A DNA stretch of 64,000 nucleotides. It comes from Acanthacorydalis orientalis. Taxonomy: Eukaryota > Arthropoda > Insecta > Megaloptera > Corydalidae. Of the stretch, positions 1-12,299 are shown piece by piece. The stretch spans positions 43,660,318 to 43,724,317 of the forward strand of contig CM068315.1 in assembly GCA_034766995.1 (NCBI GenBank). The letters are read 5' to 3'. Below the pieces are notes generated by a model that made no database searches, was not told the origin of the DNA, and was given only the letters and a program-made list of their open reading frames with translations. Every line of letters begins with the position of its first letter. Within the stretch, counting starts at the first letter, position 1. The translations under genes were made by a program, and so were the position numbers.

Positions 1-64
1 CGTATTAAAAATATTTTTAAAATACTGAGCACAAATTTATAAATAAATTGATGTGTGTATGTAT

Positions 65-65
65 G

Positions 66-108
<43 letters not shown>

Positions 109-109
109 A
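65..109. repeat. Compound (TA)n(GT)n microsatellite
   Basis: A TA run of about ten units is followed directly by about twelve GT units. Confidence 0.95.
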
Positions 110-318
110 GGATTGAAGGTGGACATAATTAGTGTTGTAAACGTACATCTACTACAAAAGAACAGACCGAAATGTTATTTCTCTATTCAACTTTAACGAG
201 CAATAAACCGGCAGTTAAACTCATTATAACGTAGTAAAACGGGCCCATAAGGGGAAAAAAGTACAGATGTATACGTCAAGCAGCAAATTAACATTGAATC
301 GAACAAACCGTAACGTAC

Positions 319-655
319 CTGCGTTTCGACCGCCAATAAAAAGAAGCCGATAAAAGTTTTCGTGCCGTTAATACATGTGCGTCGATCGTTACCGTCGACG
401 TAGTCCTCCAAATCACCGTGCGAATGCGCCGCAATTGCGAACATCGTCGCGAAGAACAACCAGTTGACGACATAACTGAACGAGAACACCATCAAAATAC
501 ATCTCCATCTGCTGTTTATCAACGTGTTGACCAAATCTTTCAGGTACTTGACGCTACGCATCGGGTCATGGTTGATGAGGATCGTGTTCACCTTGCCGTG
601 TTTCACTAAAATTCGACGTTCGATGGGCCGTCTGTTGCCACGATATTCGGCACGC
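319..655 (-). CDS. Inward-rectifier K+ channel, second coding exon (slide helix, M1, pore helix)
   Basis: This exon encodes residues 54 to 165 of an inward-rectifier potassium (Kir/Irk) channel subunit, which forms tetrameric plasma-membrane K+ channels. Seen in the translation: the N-terminal 'LVKHGKVN' segment typical of the family; an amphipathic slide-helix region (about residues 90-103, 'YLKDLVNTLINSRWR'); a hydrophobic M1 helix (about 105-128, with 'WLFF'); an extracellular loop with a conserved-type Cys147; and the pore helix ending 'FLLAVETQ'. The exon stops exactly before the expected T-x-G-Y/F-G selectivity filter. Boundaries: acceptor CTTTCAG at 662-656 and donor CAG|GTACGTTA at 319/318, so the open frame running on past 319 is intron. 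The first base completes an Arg codon begun in the exon at 6937-7094. The filter, M2 and cytoplasmic C-terminal exons must lie left of position 1. Family assignment is firm; which Irk paralogue it is cannot be settled. Confidence 0.9.
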
Positions 656-882
656 CTGAAAGATATCAGTTACGATCGGTTAGAGAACATGTATAAAACA
701 GAATTATCTATAGAAAGTGACAATACAATTTTGAAAATTTCAAATGATATATATGCTTGATTTATTATAGAACTTATTATAGAAATACATTTTTGATTTT
801 CTGAAAAATACACATTGTAATTTTCTCTCCAAATTGAAAAGAATCAAATACATAAACTGTTAATAAATCAAACTAGTATAAT

Positions 883-883
883 T

Positions 884-931
<48 letters not shown>
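883..931. repeat. Compound (CA)n(TA)n microsatellite
   Basis: A short CA run passes into a long TA run inside the channel intron. Confidence 0.95.
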
Positions 932-933
<2 letters not shown>

Positions 934-1213
934 AACATAATGAATATTGTTATAAAAAAAATAAAACGACATATGATAGATGCAAATATTTTTAAAAATT
1001 ATACTAAAAAAAATAATAAAACATCTAACATTGTATAAAAAAGAGATAAGTTATTTAAAAAATAAGTGACAATTCTGCACTTGATTTGATTTAAGGAAAT
1101 ATTAAAAAATATCAATTTAAATATGAAGACTTATCAAGAAATATTTACAATTTTACAAATAAATTAATATCCCTAATATAGCTCATTTTGACATCTTTAA
1201 AAGACATCAAATA

Positions 1214-1764
1214 TTAGGCGGGTAGAAAAATAATTACGGTTTTTGTATTCTGAATTCTAACCTTCATTTTTTCAATGAGAGTGTCATTTAATTGTATCCA
1301 TGTTAATATCAATTTAAAGGAGATTTTTCGGTCTGTATTTTCATAGATCAACTTTAGTTTTATTATTAATTTTGTTTAAAATTGGGATATTGAATTAAAG
1401 ATGAAAAAGAAGAAAATGAGAGTAATTTATTGTATTAGTTCAAAATGAATGATAAAACAGCAGAAAATACTCATAAACTAAACGATTCTTTTGGTGTGGA
1501 TACTGTTAAGGAATGTACGGTGCAATGGTGGTTCCAAAAATTTCGTGCTGGGAACAAGAGCGTTGAAGATGAAGAAGATCGCGGGTGTCCTTCTTCAGTT
1601 CATAACAATCAACTGAAGGCATTAGTTAAATCAGAACCACACACAACAATTCGAGAGCTTGCAAAAGTTAGCCGTTAGTCATCCAACAGTTCTGGGCCAC
1701 TTAAATTAAAAAATATATGCGAATTTGAAGGTTACAGACCGCAATTATTTTTCTACCAACCTAA
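1214..1764 (+). mobile_element. Internally deleted mariner (copy 1), keeps the transposase DNA-binding half
   Basis: A 551-bp element is bounded by TA dinucleotides (1212-1213 and 1765-1766). Terminal inverted repeats begin TTAGGCGGGTAGAAAAATAA on the left and TTAGGTTGGTAGAAAAATAA on the right (read inward). The frame at 1445-1678 encodes recognisable mariner helix-turn-helix sequence: 'TVQWWFQKFRAGNKSVEDEE', then a 'LKALVKSEPHTTIRELA' segment, as in the second HTH of mariner transposases. The sequence then jumps to the right TIR, so the whole D,D34D catalytic domain is missing. The reading frame upstream of 1445 is broken relative to the ancestral start near 1401. Copies with the same structure lie at 30210-30788 and 61359-61795. 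Confidence 0.88.
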
Positions 1765-1795
1765 TAATTTTATCAGATAGCCTACATATGTATGT

Positions 1796-2330
1796 AACTT
1801 CACGAGATCAAAACTAGCAAGATAAAATACACCAGAGAGATCGTAGATATAAAAATAGATAGAACTATAATTGTTCATTAGGTTTTCGTTTTTTTAAATC
1901 ACATAAATTTTATTCCCCGAGATTAGTTTCAGCGCGTATGTCATTTTTTCTTAATTGTAGGTAATTGCAATTATGTATAACAACCTGGAGATAGTGCATG
2001 TGCTGAAACTAGTCATAAAATATAATGAATATGACTTAAAAGGACAAAAACCACCATGATAACACATTATCAAGATCAGGGATACAATTACAACTTCAGA
2101 CAGTTATAATTACAATCTCGACAAATTAATCAATATCATATTATTTTAACTATTTGAAAAAGATAATTTCTAAATATATATTTTAGAATAAAATTTGTTA
2201 GTATAACAAATTAGTATTCTGAAATGAAATTTTACTTACGATTTCTTTAAAAAAAATTATAAATTTGTATTTAAATGTAAATGTCTATAGGCGACCACTA
2301 ACAAAAGTACTGTTTTTTTTTTATTTAAAA
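1796..2330 (+). repeat. Dispersed 0.5 kb repeat, copy A
   Basis: This stretch matches 6392-6912 along its whole length, including shared blocks around 'TTAGTTTCAGCGCGT' (1925-1939), 'AATTACAACTTCAGACA' and the closing poly-T before the repeat end. I saw no open reading frame and no clear terminal inverted repeats. It begins just after the deleted mariner at 1214-1764. It may be an unclassified non-autonomous element or part of a local duplication. Confidence 0.6.
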
Positions 2331-2717
2331 GTATGAAATAAATACCAACGATGATATAATCAAAAATACACTTTAAAAAAGAATGATATAAACTGATAAG
2401 ATATATAGTAGATTTTATAAAATGTAATAATTTATTTCTAAAAACTTGAGTGGTGAAATATTTTTTTAATTGAAAACTATAGTCTTTTTCACTATATACA
2501 AGCACATTTGAAGTCTTTAATTATCAGTTAACTAGTTGTCATCATAAATCTTCTTATCCACTTATTCGTGATAGGTATAGATATATAAATTTTAAATTTC
2601 ATTCTACTAGTTTTCAATTTTTGTACAATAATAGATTAATTAGTGTCTGAACGTGTGAAAAATAGTGACATTTTAAACCATTTAAAAAGTATGTTATATG
2701 TACATGTATGTTCGTGG

Positions 2718-2718
<1 letters not shown>

Positions 2719-2780
<62 letters not shown>
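2719..2780. repeat. (TA)n microsatellite
   Basis: A pure TA array of about 60 bp. Six-frame translation gives meaningless Ile-Tyr runs. Confidence 0.95.
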
Positions 2781-2781
<1 letters not shown>

Positions 2782-3393
2782 TGAATGTGTATTAATGTAT
2801 ATACGGTCATAAAAATACGTACGACAACACATGTACATAACTGATTAATGTCATTAAAGGGCATGTTTTTCCTGACATTTGTAATTGATGATATGAAAAT
2901 CGTTAAAAATATCCCACTAGAAAAAAAATCTACACATATATAAAGTAAATACGTCCATGTACAATCCGAGCATAATTGTGTTCGGTGTGATAAATTCTCC
3001 GGTGTTGAAAAAGTTTTTCGCTAATAAAACTATTAAATATTAACAATGTAGAGAAACGCGTACGAGCGAAGGGAGGTAATTTTCAACTTATCACTTAATT
3101 CAGTTTAATATTTTAATTACGTTAATTATTCACAACGTTTAATGGTTCGTTTATGTGAACTTCGGTTTTTTTGATAAAAAGTTGATTTAATTAAAAGTTT
3201 ATTTTGTTTATGCGCAGTTCAGTTTGTTCAATTTATTTTATTTCGAAACTTTTTCGGGTGTCGTGCCGTTCGGACAAGGTTTTAATAGCATTTACTACTT
3301 TTATTAAACTGCAATGTTTTTTTTTATATTAGGCAAATCATGCAGTATGATAATATATTTTAATTAAATAATATTTTTTTACATACACACATA

Positions 3394-3395
<2 letters not shown>

Positions 3396-3426
<31 letters not shown>
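3396..3426. repeat. (TA)n microsatellite
   Basis: A pure TA array of about 30 bp. Confidence 0.9.
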
Positions 3427-3429
<3 letters not shown>

Positions 3430-3811
3430 AGAGAAAAAGAGTTTATCTAAAACCGTAATAATATTGAAACATTCACAACATATTTCCGAATTAATTAACA
3501 TCACAATCCTGTGTTTATTTTAAATAATATTATTTTTATCAACAACTGAATAGTACAGCTGTTTATACCATTTTGATATAAAAACTTCGTCTAAAAATAT
3601 ATCGATTTGTTATTAAAAGATGAAAAATATAATCTCTGCTATGATAATAAAAAGTTATTTTTTAATTAAAACATTTGTATTTGTATACTATTTAAAACTG
3701 TTGTAATAAGTACAATTATATTTCACTTCAATATTTTGTTGTAAACCTTTTTTAATAACACATATTTTATATATATAATTTTTCTTACTTTTTTTACTTA
3801 TAAACATTATA

Positions 3812-4987
3812 TTAGGTTGGTGGAAAAATAATTACGGTTATTATCATTTCAAGTTTGGCGACGATTTTTCTAGTTACGGTTATCTTTTGTTATAGTCATG
3901 TGATACATTATTGTAAACAATGAAATCAGCTTTACTGATTTTAGCTTGTCTATTGTTTGTATTCTTTACTAATGTTGGATATAAGCTCTTAAATTAGTCA
4001 CTGAAAAAAAGCAAATTCGCGCGATTTTGTTTTATGAGTTTAAATTGGGATGTAATGCAACACAAACTGGTCGAAATATCAAATTTATTTTTGGCGAAGA
4101 GACAATTATTGAACGTACAGCTCAACACTGGTTGATAGAAATGAAAGCCTTGATGATGATGAGGGTCTTGGACGTCGCTCATTTATAGGCAATAATGATT
4201 TAAAAACTATTATTGAAGGAGACTCACATAAAACAATTCGAGAAATGGTAAAAGAAATCATTGTTGGTCATTCAACAGTTGTTCGATATTTGAACCTAAA
4301 TGGAAAAACAAAAAATCTGGATAAATGGGTGATCGCATTGTCACATATGATGACAAGTGGATTATCTTCAACAATCTTAAACGTTCATTACAGTGGATAG
4401 AAGCACCAAAACTGTTTCCCAGACCGAATCTTCATGAAAAAACAAAGATTATAATCACTGTTTGGTGGTCGGCAAGTGGGATCATTCACTACAACTTCTT
4501 AAATCCTGATGAAACAATAATAGCAGAAAAATGTCAGTAAATTGAAAAAAATACATGAAAAGTTGTATCGTTTACGGTCAGCATTAGTCAATCGAAGAGA
4601 ACCAATTCTTCTTCATGACAAAACCCGACCACACGTTTCACAAATGACTATAAAAAAATTAAATGAACTGGGTTATGAAACCCAGTTAATTTAATTTGTC
4701 CCTCTCCCACCCATTTCAAACAGATTATTATTTTTTAAACATTTTAGTAATTCCCTAAGAGAGAAGGTTTTCAAAGATCAACCATCAGCTCAAAGTGCTT
4801 TTGATGAATTCGTTAATTCCAGGACTCCATTATTAAATACTGAAGAAGAAACAAACTTGTTTGTCATTGGGAGAAATGTGTGCACGCTAATGGTCTTTAT
4901 TCTGCTTAATAAATATAATTTTTAACTGATATATGCATCTTAATACTCGATACGTAAAAACCCGTAACTATTTTTGCACCAACCTAA
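3812..4987 (+). mobile_element. Full-length but inactivated mariner element
   Basis: A 1176-bp element is flanked by TA (3810-3811 and 4988-4989). TIRs read inward TTAGGTTGGTGGAAAAATAA (left) and TTAGGTTGGTGCAAAAATAG (right); the right one resembles the termini of Hsmar1/MADE1-type mariners (established knowledge). Transposase remains are spread over several frames: a 'KKKQIRAILFYEFKLG' N-terminus from about 4003, 'VTYDDKWI' around the first catalytic Asp (about 4340), and 'HDKTRPHVSQMTIKKLNELGY' remnants (4616-4677, quoted only in part) around the second Asp. The region of the third Asp (expected SPDL-type motif) is shortened and frameshifted near 4700. Several stops interrupt the frame. It is the size of an autonomous element but cannot encode transposase now. 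Confidence 0.9.
4325..4540 (+). pseudogene. Mariner transposase fragment (first catalytic Asp region)
   Basis: The longest surviving open stretch of the dead mariner reads 'GDRIVTYDDKWIIFNNLKRS' and onward to 'TVWWSASGIIHYNFL', matching the central catalytic core of mariner transposases. It lacks the N-terminal DNA-binding domain in frame and ends at a stop before the second Asp. Confidence 0.85.
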
Positions 4988-6391
4988 TAATTATTCAGTG
5001 AGTTATTTTAGAATAATTTTGAGATTTAGATAAAAATGTATTAAAGTCGAAATGAAATCGTTTTTTTAATAAAATTAAAATATGATTTTAAATGTATAAT
5101 TATATTTTTTATATCTATAATCCTGTTGATACGCTATCCTGGTCGTTTTCGTCCTTTGGAATATTCTAAATGTCTGTTCTCCACTATTAATTTCGTTTCT
5201 AAGATCTACTTAAATTTTTAGACATTCTAAAACTAGTATTGAAGAACAGACTCAAAAGATTCAGCATGATGAAAACGAAACAAAATAATATATTGTTTTA
5301 TTATTTTATATGTTGTGAAAAAAATTATTATATATTAAAAGAAGATTTCTTTATTTATTATTTCAACAATTTAATTCTTCTTTCAATTCGAATAAAAATT
5401 AAATAGACAAAACTGTAAAAAAAACATTATGTTTATAAATTTTATTTTTTAAATTATTTTGAAGTATTTTTCCATCTAATTTCTTAAAGTTTAAGAAGAC
5501 ATTAGTGTGATACGATGTCCTTATTTACAAAAACATTTTATCAATTCTAAACATAATTTATTCTTGGCATAATTGAAAAGGAAGTCGCTCATTGTTTCAT
5601 TAATGAATACCATTATGTAATTTTAACTTGAAATTGCTCCTAATTGCCTAACATTTGACAAAGAAGTAATTAAAAACTGTACTGATAAAATCACGGATGC
5701 AATTAACTGCCAATTAATGAGTAAAGTAAGGATCTTATAAAATGTAATGTTTTACTTGCAACGTATCTGATGAATCAATGTTTGTCATTTCAGCGCGTAA
5801 ATATTTGTTTTCAATTAGTTAAGTGTTAAAAGTCATTTAATTAAATGCAGCTTGCCATTTATGGCACATTCAAAAGGATATACAAGTTTTAAGGGATTAT
5901 ATATTTCTTAGATTTCTGTAAACATTTTTAATAATTTCGTACACCTAAAAAAGTTTATTTGTTAAATACAGATATTAAAATCTCTTTGATATGATGCTTG
6001 TTATTATAAACTTTGTACAGAATACGCATATATTTTTTAAATATAGAAGCTCTTGTTTAATATAACAACTCATTTCGTTCGAAATATTATAAAATCATTC
6101 CAGCTTAATATTTTAACTATTTTAGAATTACACTCAATTATAAGTTGATTAAATATTTAAGTCTATCATTTTCTAATTCAAAAATGTATGTTTAAAAACT
6201 GAATTCTAATTTATCTCTCTCACTCTTGCTACTCTCGATCTTATTGAATTATTTTCTCAATGATTTGATATAAGTATTTTCAGCTTTTTAATCATCTAAA
6301 GTAGCTTTTTGTATACTTGAAGTAAACTGTACTATACAGCAATCTACTTGACGATGATTGAAAAACCGAAACTAGTAACAGGTACACAAAT

Positions 6392-6912
6392 ATTTCTACG
6401 AAATCAAAATCACTAAGATGATACCCTAATTGGATCAGAGATATAAAGTCATACAATTATAATTATCCTGGAGGTTTTCCTTCTTTCAAATCACATAAGT
6501 TTTATCTCCTACGATTAGTTTCAGCGCGTGTATCATCTTTATGTAGTTGTAGTAATTGCAGTTATCTACAACAACCAAGATATGGTGAGCTTGTTAAAAA
6601 TAGGCATAAAATATAAACAGTGTATGTGATTCAAAAGAACAAAATCTACTACAGCAAAACATAATCGAAATTACAGACACAATTATAACTTAAGACAATT
6701 ATAATTTCAATCTTGTCAAATTAGTTAATATCCGATTTTGTAACTATTTTAAAAAGCTAATTTATAAATGTGTATTTTTTAAAACTAACAAGTTGAAATC
6801 CTGAAATGAAATCTTATTTATGACTACTTAAAAAGATATAATAAATTAATATTTGTATCTAAATATCTGTACATGACCACAAAATAACAATAATAATGTT
6901 TTTTTTTCTATT
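6392..6912 (+). repeat. Dispersed 0.5 kb repeat, copy B
   Basis: This is the second copy of the repeat at 1796-2330, in the same orientation, ending immediately beside the donor site of channel exon 1. Shared anchors include 'TTAGTTTCAGCGCGTGTATC' (6517-6536). A weaker third match lies at about 14610-15080. Confidence 0.6.
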
Positions 6913-6936
6913 TACAGGTATAAATCAAATACTAAC

Positions 6937-7094
6937 CGATGGGATGGATATCTTTTCGATAAATAGATAGGAAGTTCACATTCCTCTTCAGTTCTGATGA
7001 CATCACTTATACTTCTGAAGAGAATCGGTGGCTTCCTTCGTTGCGGATCATCGTTATGTTCGTCACTTGAAACTATGTCGTACATGTGATTCAT
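6937..7094 (-). CDS. Inward-rectifier K+ channel, first coding exon (cytoplasmic N-terminus)
   Basis: This is a 52-codon open exon starting 'MNHMYDIVSSDEHND' and ending '..LSKRYPSH' plus two bases of a split codon, at a donor CATCG|GTTAGT (937/936). Its phase 2 end fits the channel exon at 319-655, whose first base completes the split Arg codon; together they read '..KRYPSHRRAEYRGNRRP..'. The length and charged, acidic-then-basic composition suit a Kir cytoplasmic N-terminal tail. The start is supported by a TAG stop in frame 12 bases upstream of the ATG, although a splice acceptor could also lie there (AATAG). The intron to the next exon is about 6.3 kb. Linkage rests on phase, strand, composition and spacing rather than on a conserved motif, so it is an inference, though a good one. 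Any 5' untranslated exons would lie further right. Confidence 0.72.
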
Positions 7095-7312
7095 TTTATT
7101 TAAGTTCTATTTTTTTAAACACTAAAAACTTCAATATATGTATTTACAAATTCAACTAATTGTTCATATTTTATAGAACACTTTTTTTTAATTTTTTAAT
7201 GTCTTCCCATTTTCACAAATTTAAACAATATTTTAAATTACAATTTTTTTTTGATTTCAACTGAAAAAAATTAATTCTTTTTCTTAATGTCTACATAATC
7301 AACATATATACA

Positions 7313-7314
<2 letters not shown>

Positions 7315-7353
<39 letters not shown>
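7315..7353. repeat. (TA)n microsatellite
   Basis: A pure TA array. Confidence 0.95.
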
Positions 7354-7355
<2 letters not shown>

Positions 7356-7850
7356 GTATATGTGTGAATCCTTTTATGTAAAGATAAAAATCAAGTACTG
7401 CCTAATCACTATTTGAATAAAATTAAATATCCCAAATATTGATTATCCGTATCACAATAAGTAAATGTATATATACAAAGAGTCCTAAAAAGTGTTCTGT
7501 AAATGTTGTACACACTCAACGAAGCGAAATGAACTAAAAAAAATTATGTAGAGATGTGATCTTCAAAGCTTCGTTAAAGAGATACAAAATGTTTAACTTT
7601 TCTCTCGTAGTTGATATGAATGTTCTACTTGAATTTACGTTAAACAGATTTCTATATTTTATTCAAAAATAAAATACATTATTAAAGAAATCCAGAGAAT
7701 GAAATTTATTTACAGCAAATTCTCAAGAGGTCATCGTTTTTTTTAAAAACAATGAAATATATAAAATGAATAATCAAAATAAACTTTCTTTCATTGTTCA
7801 TCCTTGAATCGGTTTAAAAATTAACGGAACACACTTTAGTGATACCTGTA

Positions 7851-7917
<67 letters not shown>
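7851..7917. repeat. (TA)n microsatellite
   Basis: A TA array with one C interruption near its left end. Confidence 0.95.
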
Positions 7918-7922
<5 letters not shown>

Positions 7923-7998
7923 GCATAATCATTTCAATATCAGTATCTTTGCTTAAAAAATAAATTCAGTTTAATAACTGTTGGAACAAAGCTCAAAT

Positions 7999-8422
7999 AT
8001 GTGGCGGTTGTTATGATAGTGGACTAAGTCAAAAAATTGAAAAAAATGATTTTATGATTTATTTTACATTACAATTATTTATATTTTAATAATCTAGACG
8101 AACTTAGAAAAAAAAATAAAAATATAGTCTTTAATGACTTTGCAAAGTTGTCAATAGTGAATGAGGGATCAAAAAACACTTTTTCTTTTAAAAAACTCTT
8201 TAAAAACACTTTTTATTTTTTTCATGATACTCGTAAAAATTCATAATTACATAAAAGATTTACATTATAGCAGTTAGTACTTCAGAAAATATTTTGCTAC
8301 ATAATTGAAAATACTTTTTATTACTCACAAGCGCAAAAGTCTAAATATCTCAATACGAAAAATATATTAAGTCATATATTTTTACACAGTGAACTTAGTC
8401 CACTGTCATAACTACCGGCATA
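7999..8422. mobile_element. MITE-like element with about 30-bp terminal inverted repeats
   Basis: The left end carries 'GTTATGATAGTGGACTAAGT' and the right end, read inward, 'GTTATGACAGTGGACTAAGT' (one mismatch in 20). Both are preceded by a related G/C-richer terminal block (ATGTGGCGGTT against ATATGCCGGTA). The roughly 360-bp interior is AT-rich and non-coding. Target-site duplications are not clear, so the superfamily is not assigned. Confidence 0.75.
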
Positions 8423-9937
8423 TATATTAAAAATATTTCTTCTATATAAGCTTTTTCTAACTTTTCAAGCTAAAAAAAAACTTTTCTTAAGTATCAACCG
8501 TAATCCTGCCAGGTTGTGTATCTATCTAAATTATAATCTTATTTTAAAAATATAAAATATGTAGAAATAAATGTTTTAGGATCGGTTTTATACATTTCAT
8601 TCCATAAAAAAATAAATATGTATACTTCTTGTAGATACAGATCTTTCCAAGTAATTTTATATAAAAAGTTAACAGGAACTACCACTATTGACTGACAAAC
8701 TTCATAGAAAAATAAACTATTTGATTACGATCAATTGTTTACTTGTAATTAATAAGTGATATTATTGTCTTCTGACAAACATATCTATCTTTCTAGAGAT
8801 GAATTTTCATTATTTTTCAATAATTCTACGAAATCAATGAATTTACAATCAACTAACATTGACCAACAATGAACACACAAACAGATCGAGTCGAAATTTG
8901 CTCATTCATAGAGATAGTAATCAATGCTGAAACACAAAGGAAATGTGTAATTGATTATACAGAATTTTTGAATCCACTGTTCATAAATACATTTTTGTTG
9001 AATTATCCTCTCATTTGAGTTTTTATTTCAAGTCAACCCAATATAATTTGAGATAAGTTTGATTAGGTAGAGATATTTAGAATTATATTAAAAAAAGGTT
9101 TCCAAAAAAATACATTTCAGAAGGTTGTTTGATTATAGAATTTGATGTCGCTTAGATGCACAACATTATTTCGTTAATGTTGAAAATTTACACTTTAGAT
9201 GAGTGATTTTGTTGTTATTGACAATTATTATGCACGTTTTTTTTACATTTTCAATAATAAAATATATGAATTAAACCTATTTGCTTATTAAACAAATATT
9301 TTCCAATAAAAATAATGCAAACTTCTCGTATGAGTGTATCATAATCAGATTAAAGTAGCTAAAGTAATAAAATAACCTGGTAGAATTAGGATTAAAATCG
9401 ATTTCACACAAACGATTCTAACTCCATAGAATCTAACTCAAAAATTAAACACAAATTAGTAACTAGATGTGTTTTTTTCCATTGTAGAGCTCCATTATAT
9501 AATGCAATAAATTCTCTTGTATCGATACCCTAACACAACCCATAAAAAAACAATAATTTACTCCATAAAAAAAACATCAACTGATAAAACGTTTTTATTT
9601 TAAAAACTTTTTCATATTAAATGTATTTTCAAAACAAAGGTACTGATATTTGAACAAACATCTTTACAACAAAGTCATTATGTGAAAAAACTACAATTGT
9701 CATATATAAATATATGTACAAATAGATCTTTTTTTACTAAAGACATGTCGTATCTCTCAAAAAATACATATACTCAGCATAAATCTTTATGAATAGTATA
9801 CAATTTTATATGGAAACAACAAATAATAATGTTATATAGTGTAAGATGTGTAAAAAATATTGGATTCGATAATCGAATATTTTAGTCGAATAAAATGAAT
9901 GTAATTATATCTTATTAAAGTATAAGCTTTTATAAAC

Positions 9938-9942
<5 letters not shown>

Positions 9943-9979
<37 letters not shown>
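9943..9979. repeat. (TA)n microsatellite
   Basis: A pure TA array. Confidence 0.95.
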
Positions 9980-9982
<3 letters not shown>

Positions 9983-12299
9983 TAAAATAAACACAGACGG
10001 TTGTTTCTTCTTAAATTTTTAATCATCTTATAACAGCTTTGCACGTTTTAAAAACGTATACAAATCTTACTTTTATTTTTTAATTTCCTTAAATAAAAAC
10101 AAATTTAACACAAACGTTTAAGTGATTTCCGCATATCAAATTATTTTTTTCAAGTGAATCATTTATTTATCAAAGTGCTACATTCTGTACACGTCTAATT
10201 TTGATTTAATTCGTATTTAGATTGAAATCCCCACGGGAGATGAAATAATTCTTATTTCAGAGTTCTTTTTACTTATACATATTACACACAGAGATGAAAA
10301 ATAAAACAAATATTTTAAAAGAATAGAAATTGCGATAATGTACGAAAAAAATTCATTAGAAGGAACGTTTTTCGTTTTTTATGTTGTATTTTTTTTTAAA
10401 TATTTTCTAGTATCGAATAACTGATATTACAAATCTACTATTGTCCGATATAGAAAGAACGTTTTAGTTGTAATTAAACAAATTCTGACAAGTGAATGAT
10501 AAAACGTGTAAAATAAAATGAACTATGTATTTAAAATGAACATATCAAGCTTTTAAATCTATAACTAGAAAAAGTCCATCTTTCATTGCAGTTCTAATAA
10601 TATTAATTAAAAAATTCGAATAGAATCTCAGCAAACAATTAACTTATTGATACTAAAAAGATCTTCACTCTACCAAAAGTGAGAGTTGCCAATTAAAGTA
10701 AACCATAATATATAGAAAATTAAAAAAATTATATAAAAACAAACAGAATGCATTTCGTCTATTCTTATATCAAGAAGTATCAGGAACCTAGGAGATATTA
10801 GGAACCTATCCAGTAAAGGGATCAATCTCATAAAATATCGACCTTTCAGCTATATATATATATATGTACATGTACTAGTTCTCTGAAAACCGAACATAGA
10901 GCTGAATACAAAACGACCATTGTAATTAACACAGATTTCTATCAAACTTCCAATCTGCTAACAAATTGCGATTTCACAGAACTGTCCAATATCAAAGTTC
11001 ATCAGAGTATGTTCTATAGTTTTCTATCCGACACATATGGACGAACAGACATACAGACATGACCTACTTAATGTATGGTTGTTTTATGCAAGGAACATGT
11101 AATGAACTTATCAAGCAAACATTTCTTTGACGTTATCGCCAAGACTTGCTATACCAGAATGCATAATCACTTAATGCATTTCAGACTTTACATTCATACA
11201 TATGCATATATATATATATACATACAATTATAAATATATATATTTTGATTTTTATCTAGATAAATTTCAGTCTTTTTAATTTGACTTACATAAATATACG
11301 ATTCTGTTGAACATTTTGTAAAATTTTATCAAGATTGCATTTTTAAATAATCTTAATCTTGTATGTGAGTAAAAAGCATTTAAAGAGAGAATTAATTATA
11401 ACTTAAAAATAATACAGTATGCCTAATACGTTATTGTATTATGTAATCACTAGAGGAATAAACAGTACAGAAATGAGGTTGATATGTCTATTTTAGAACA
11501 GTTAACTCACTCCTACTCATTTATCTATTCTCTCATTTAAATGAATGTTAGATGAAGATAAGATGTATCATACAAAAGAAGCTGTATAAGACAAAATAAA
11601 TCCATACTATATGATACAAAAACGAACGGGACACACTATTTATTTAAAGATTTTCCTAAAGTACACAGCTGATTAAATTTTTATTCATTTTACAAGAAAC
11701 TCTTCATTTGAAAAACTGATCTGAAAGACACGGATAAAAATAACTCTCATTTTGAAAAAAAATCAAGTTTATTCTTTTGGTTTATATTATTTTATTTCAT
11801 TAAAATATGATATTTACTTGAATTTCATATCTATTTAATAATTTAATTGTATTAAAGAATATTTAAAACTTTTCCTGACTGTGACATTATAGTAACAAAG
11901 AAAAGTCATCTCTGTATTTTTAATATTCATCAACAATGTTTATATTTACTTGTTTACTTCTCTCGGAAGTTATTATAGCTTGTCAGTTTTGTTTAATTAT
12001 CTTATTATAACTTTGACGATAAAAATAAATTCAAGTAATTTAATAACTCATTATTTAACGTTGTACACGAAACATCGAATTAACATCTCAAATCGGTTGT
12101 TGACTTTCAGAAAGTTCATTCATTAATTTATTAATTGATTAACATTTTGTTTACATGCTTTTTTACGATACTAGCAGTAAAAAATGTTTTATTATCAACG
12201 TAACGTTGAATAACGAGAAACTGTATCAAAAATCCGAACGATAAAAACTTTTTATACTTATAATTAAGAAGAAACAACACGAAAATAATATTTCCGTTC

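Larger units (their letters stand above)
656..6936 (-). other. Large intron of the potassium channel gene
   Basis: This is the intron between the two channel exons, starting GTTAGT at 6936 and ending CTTTCAG at 656 on the minus strand. It carries an internally deleted mariner (1214-1764), a full-length dead mariner (3812-4987), both copies of a 0.5 kb repeat (1796-2330 and 6392-6912) and (TA)n arrays near 0.9, 2.7 and 3.4 kb. No further exon was recognised in it. Confidence 0.65.

Noticed and set aside
193..318. Continuation of the potassium channel frame past position 319 towards 193
   Set aside because: A good donor site (CAG|GTACGTTA) sits at the family's exon boundary before the filter, and the translation beyond it loses the expected T-x-G-Y/F-G motif.
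9863..9877. Short palindrome ATTCGATAATCGAAT
   Set aside because: Too short to distinguish from chance in AT-rich sequence.
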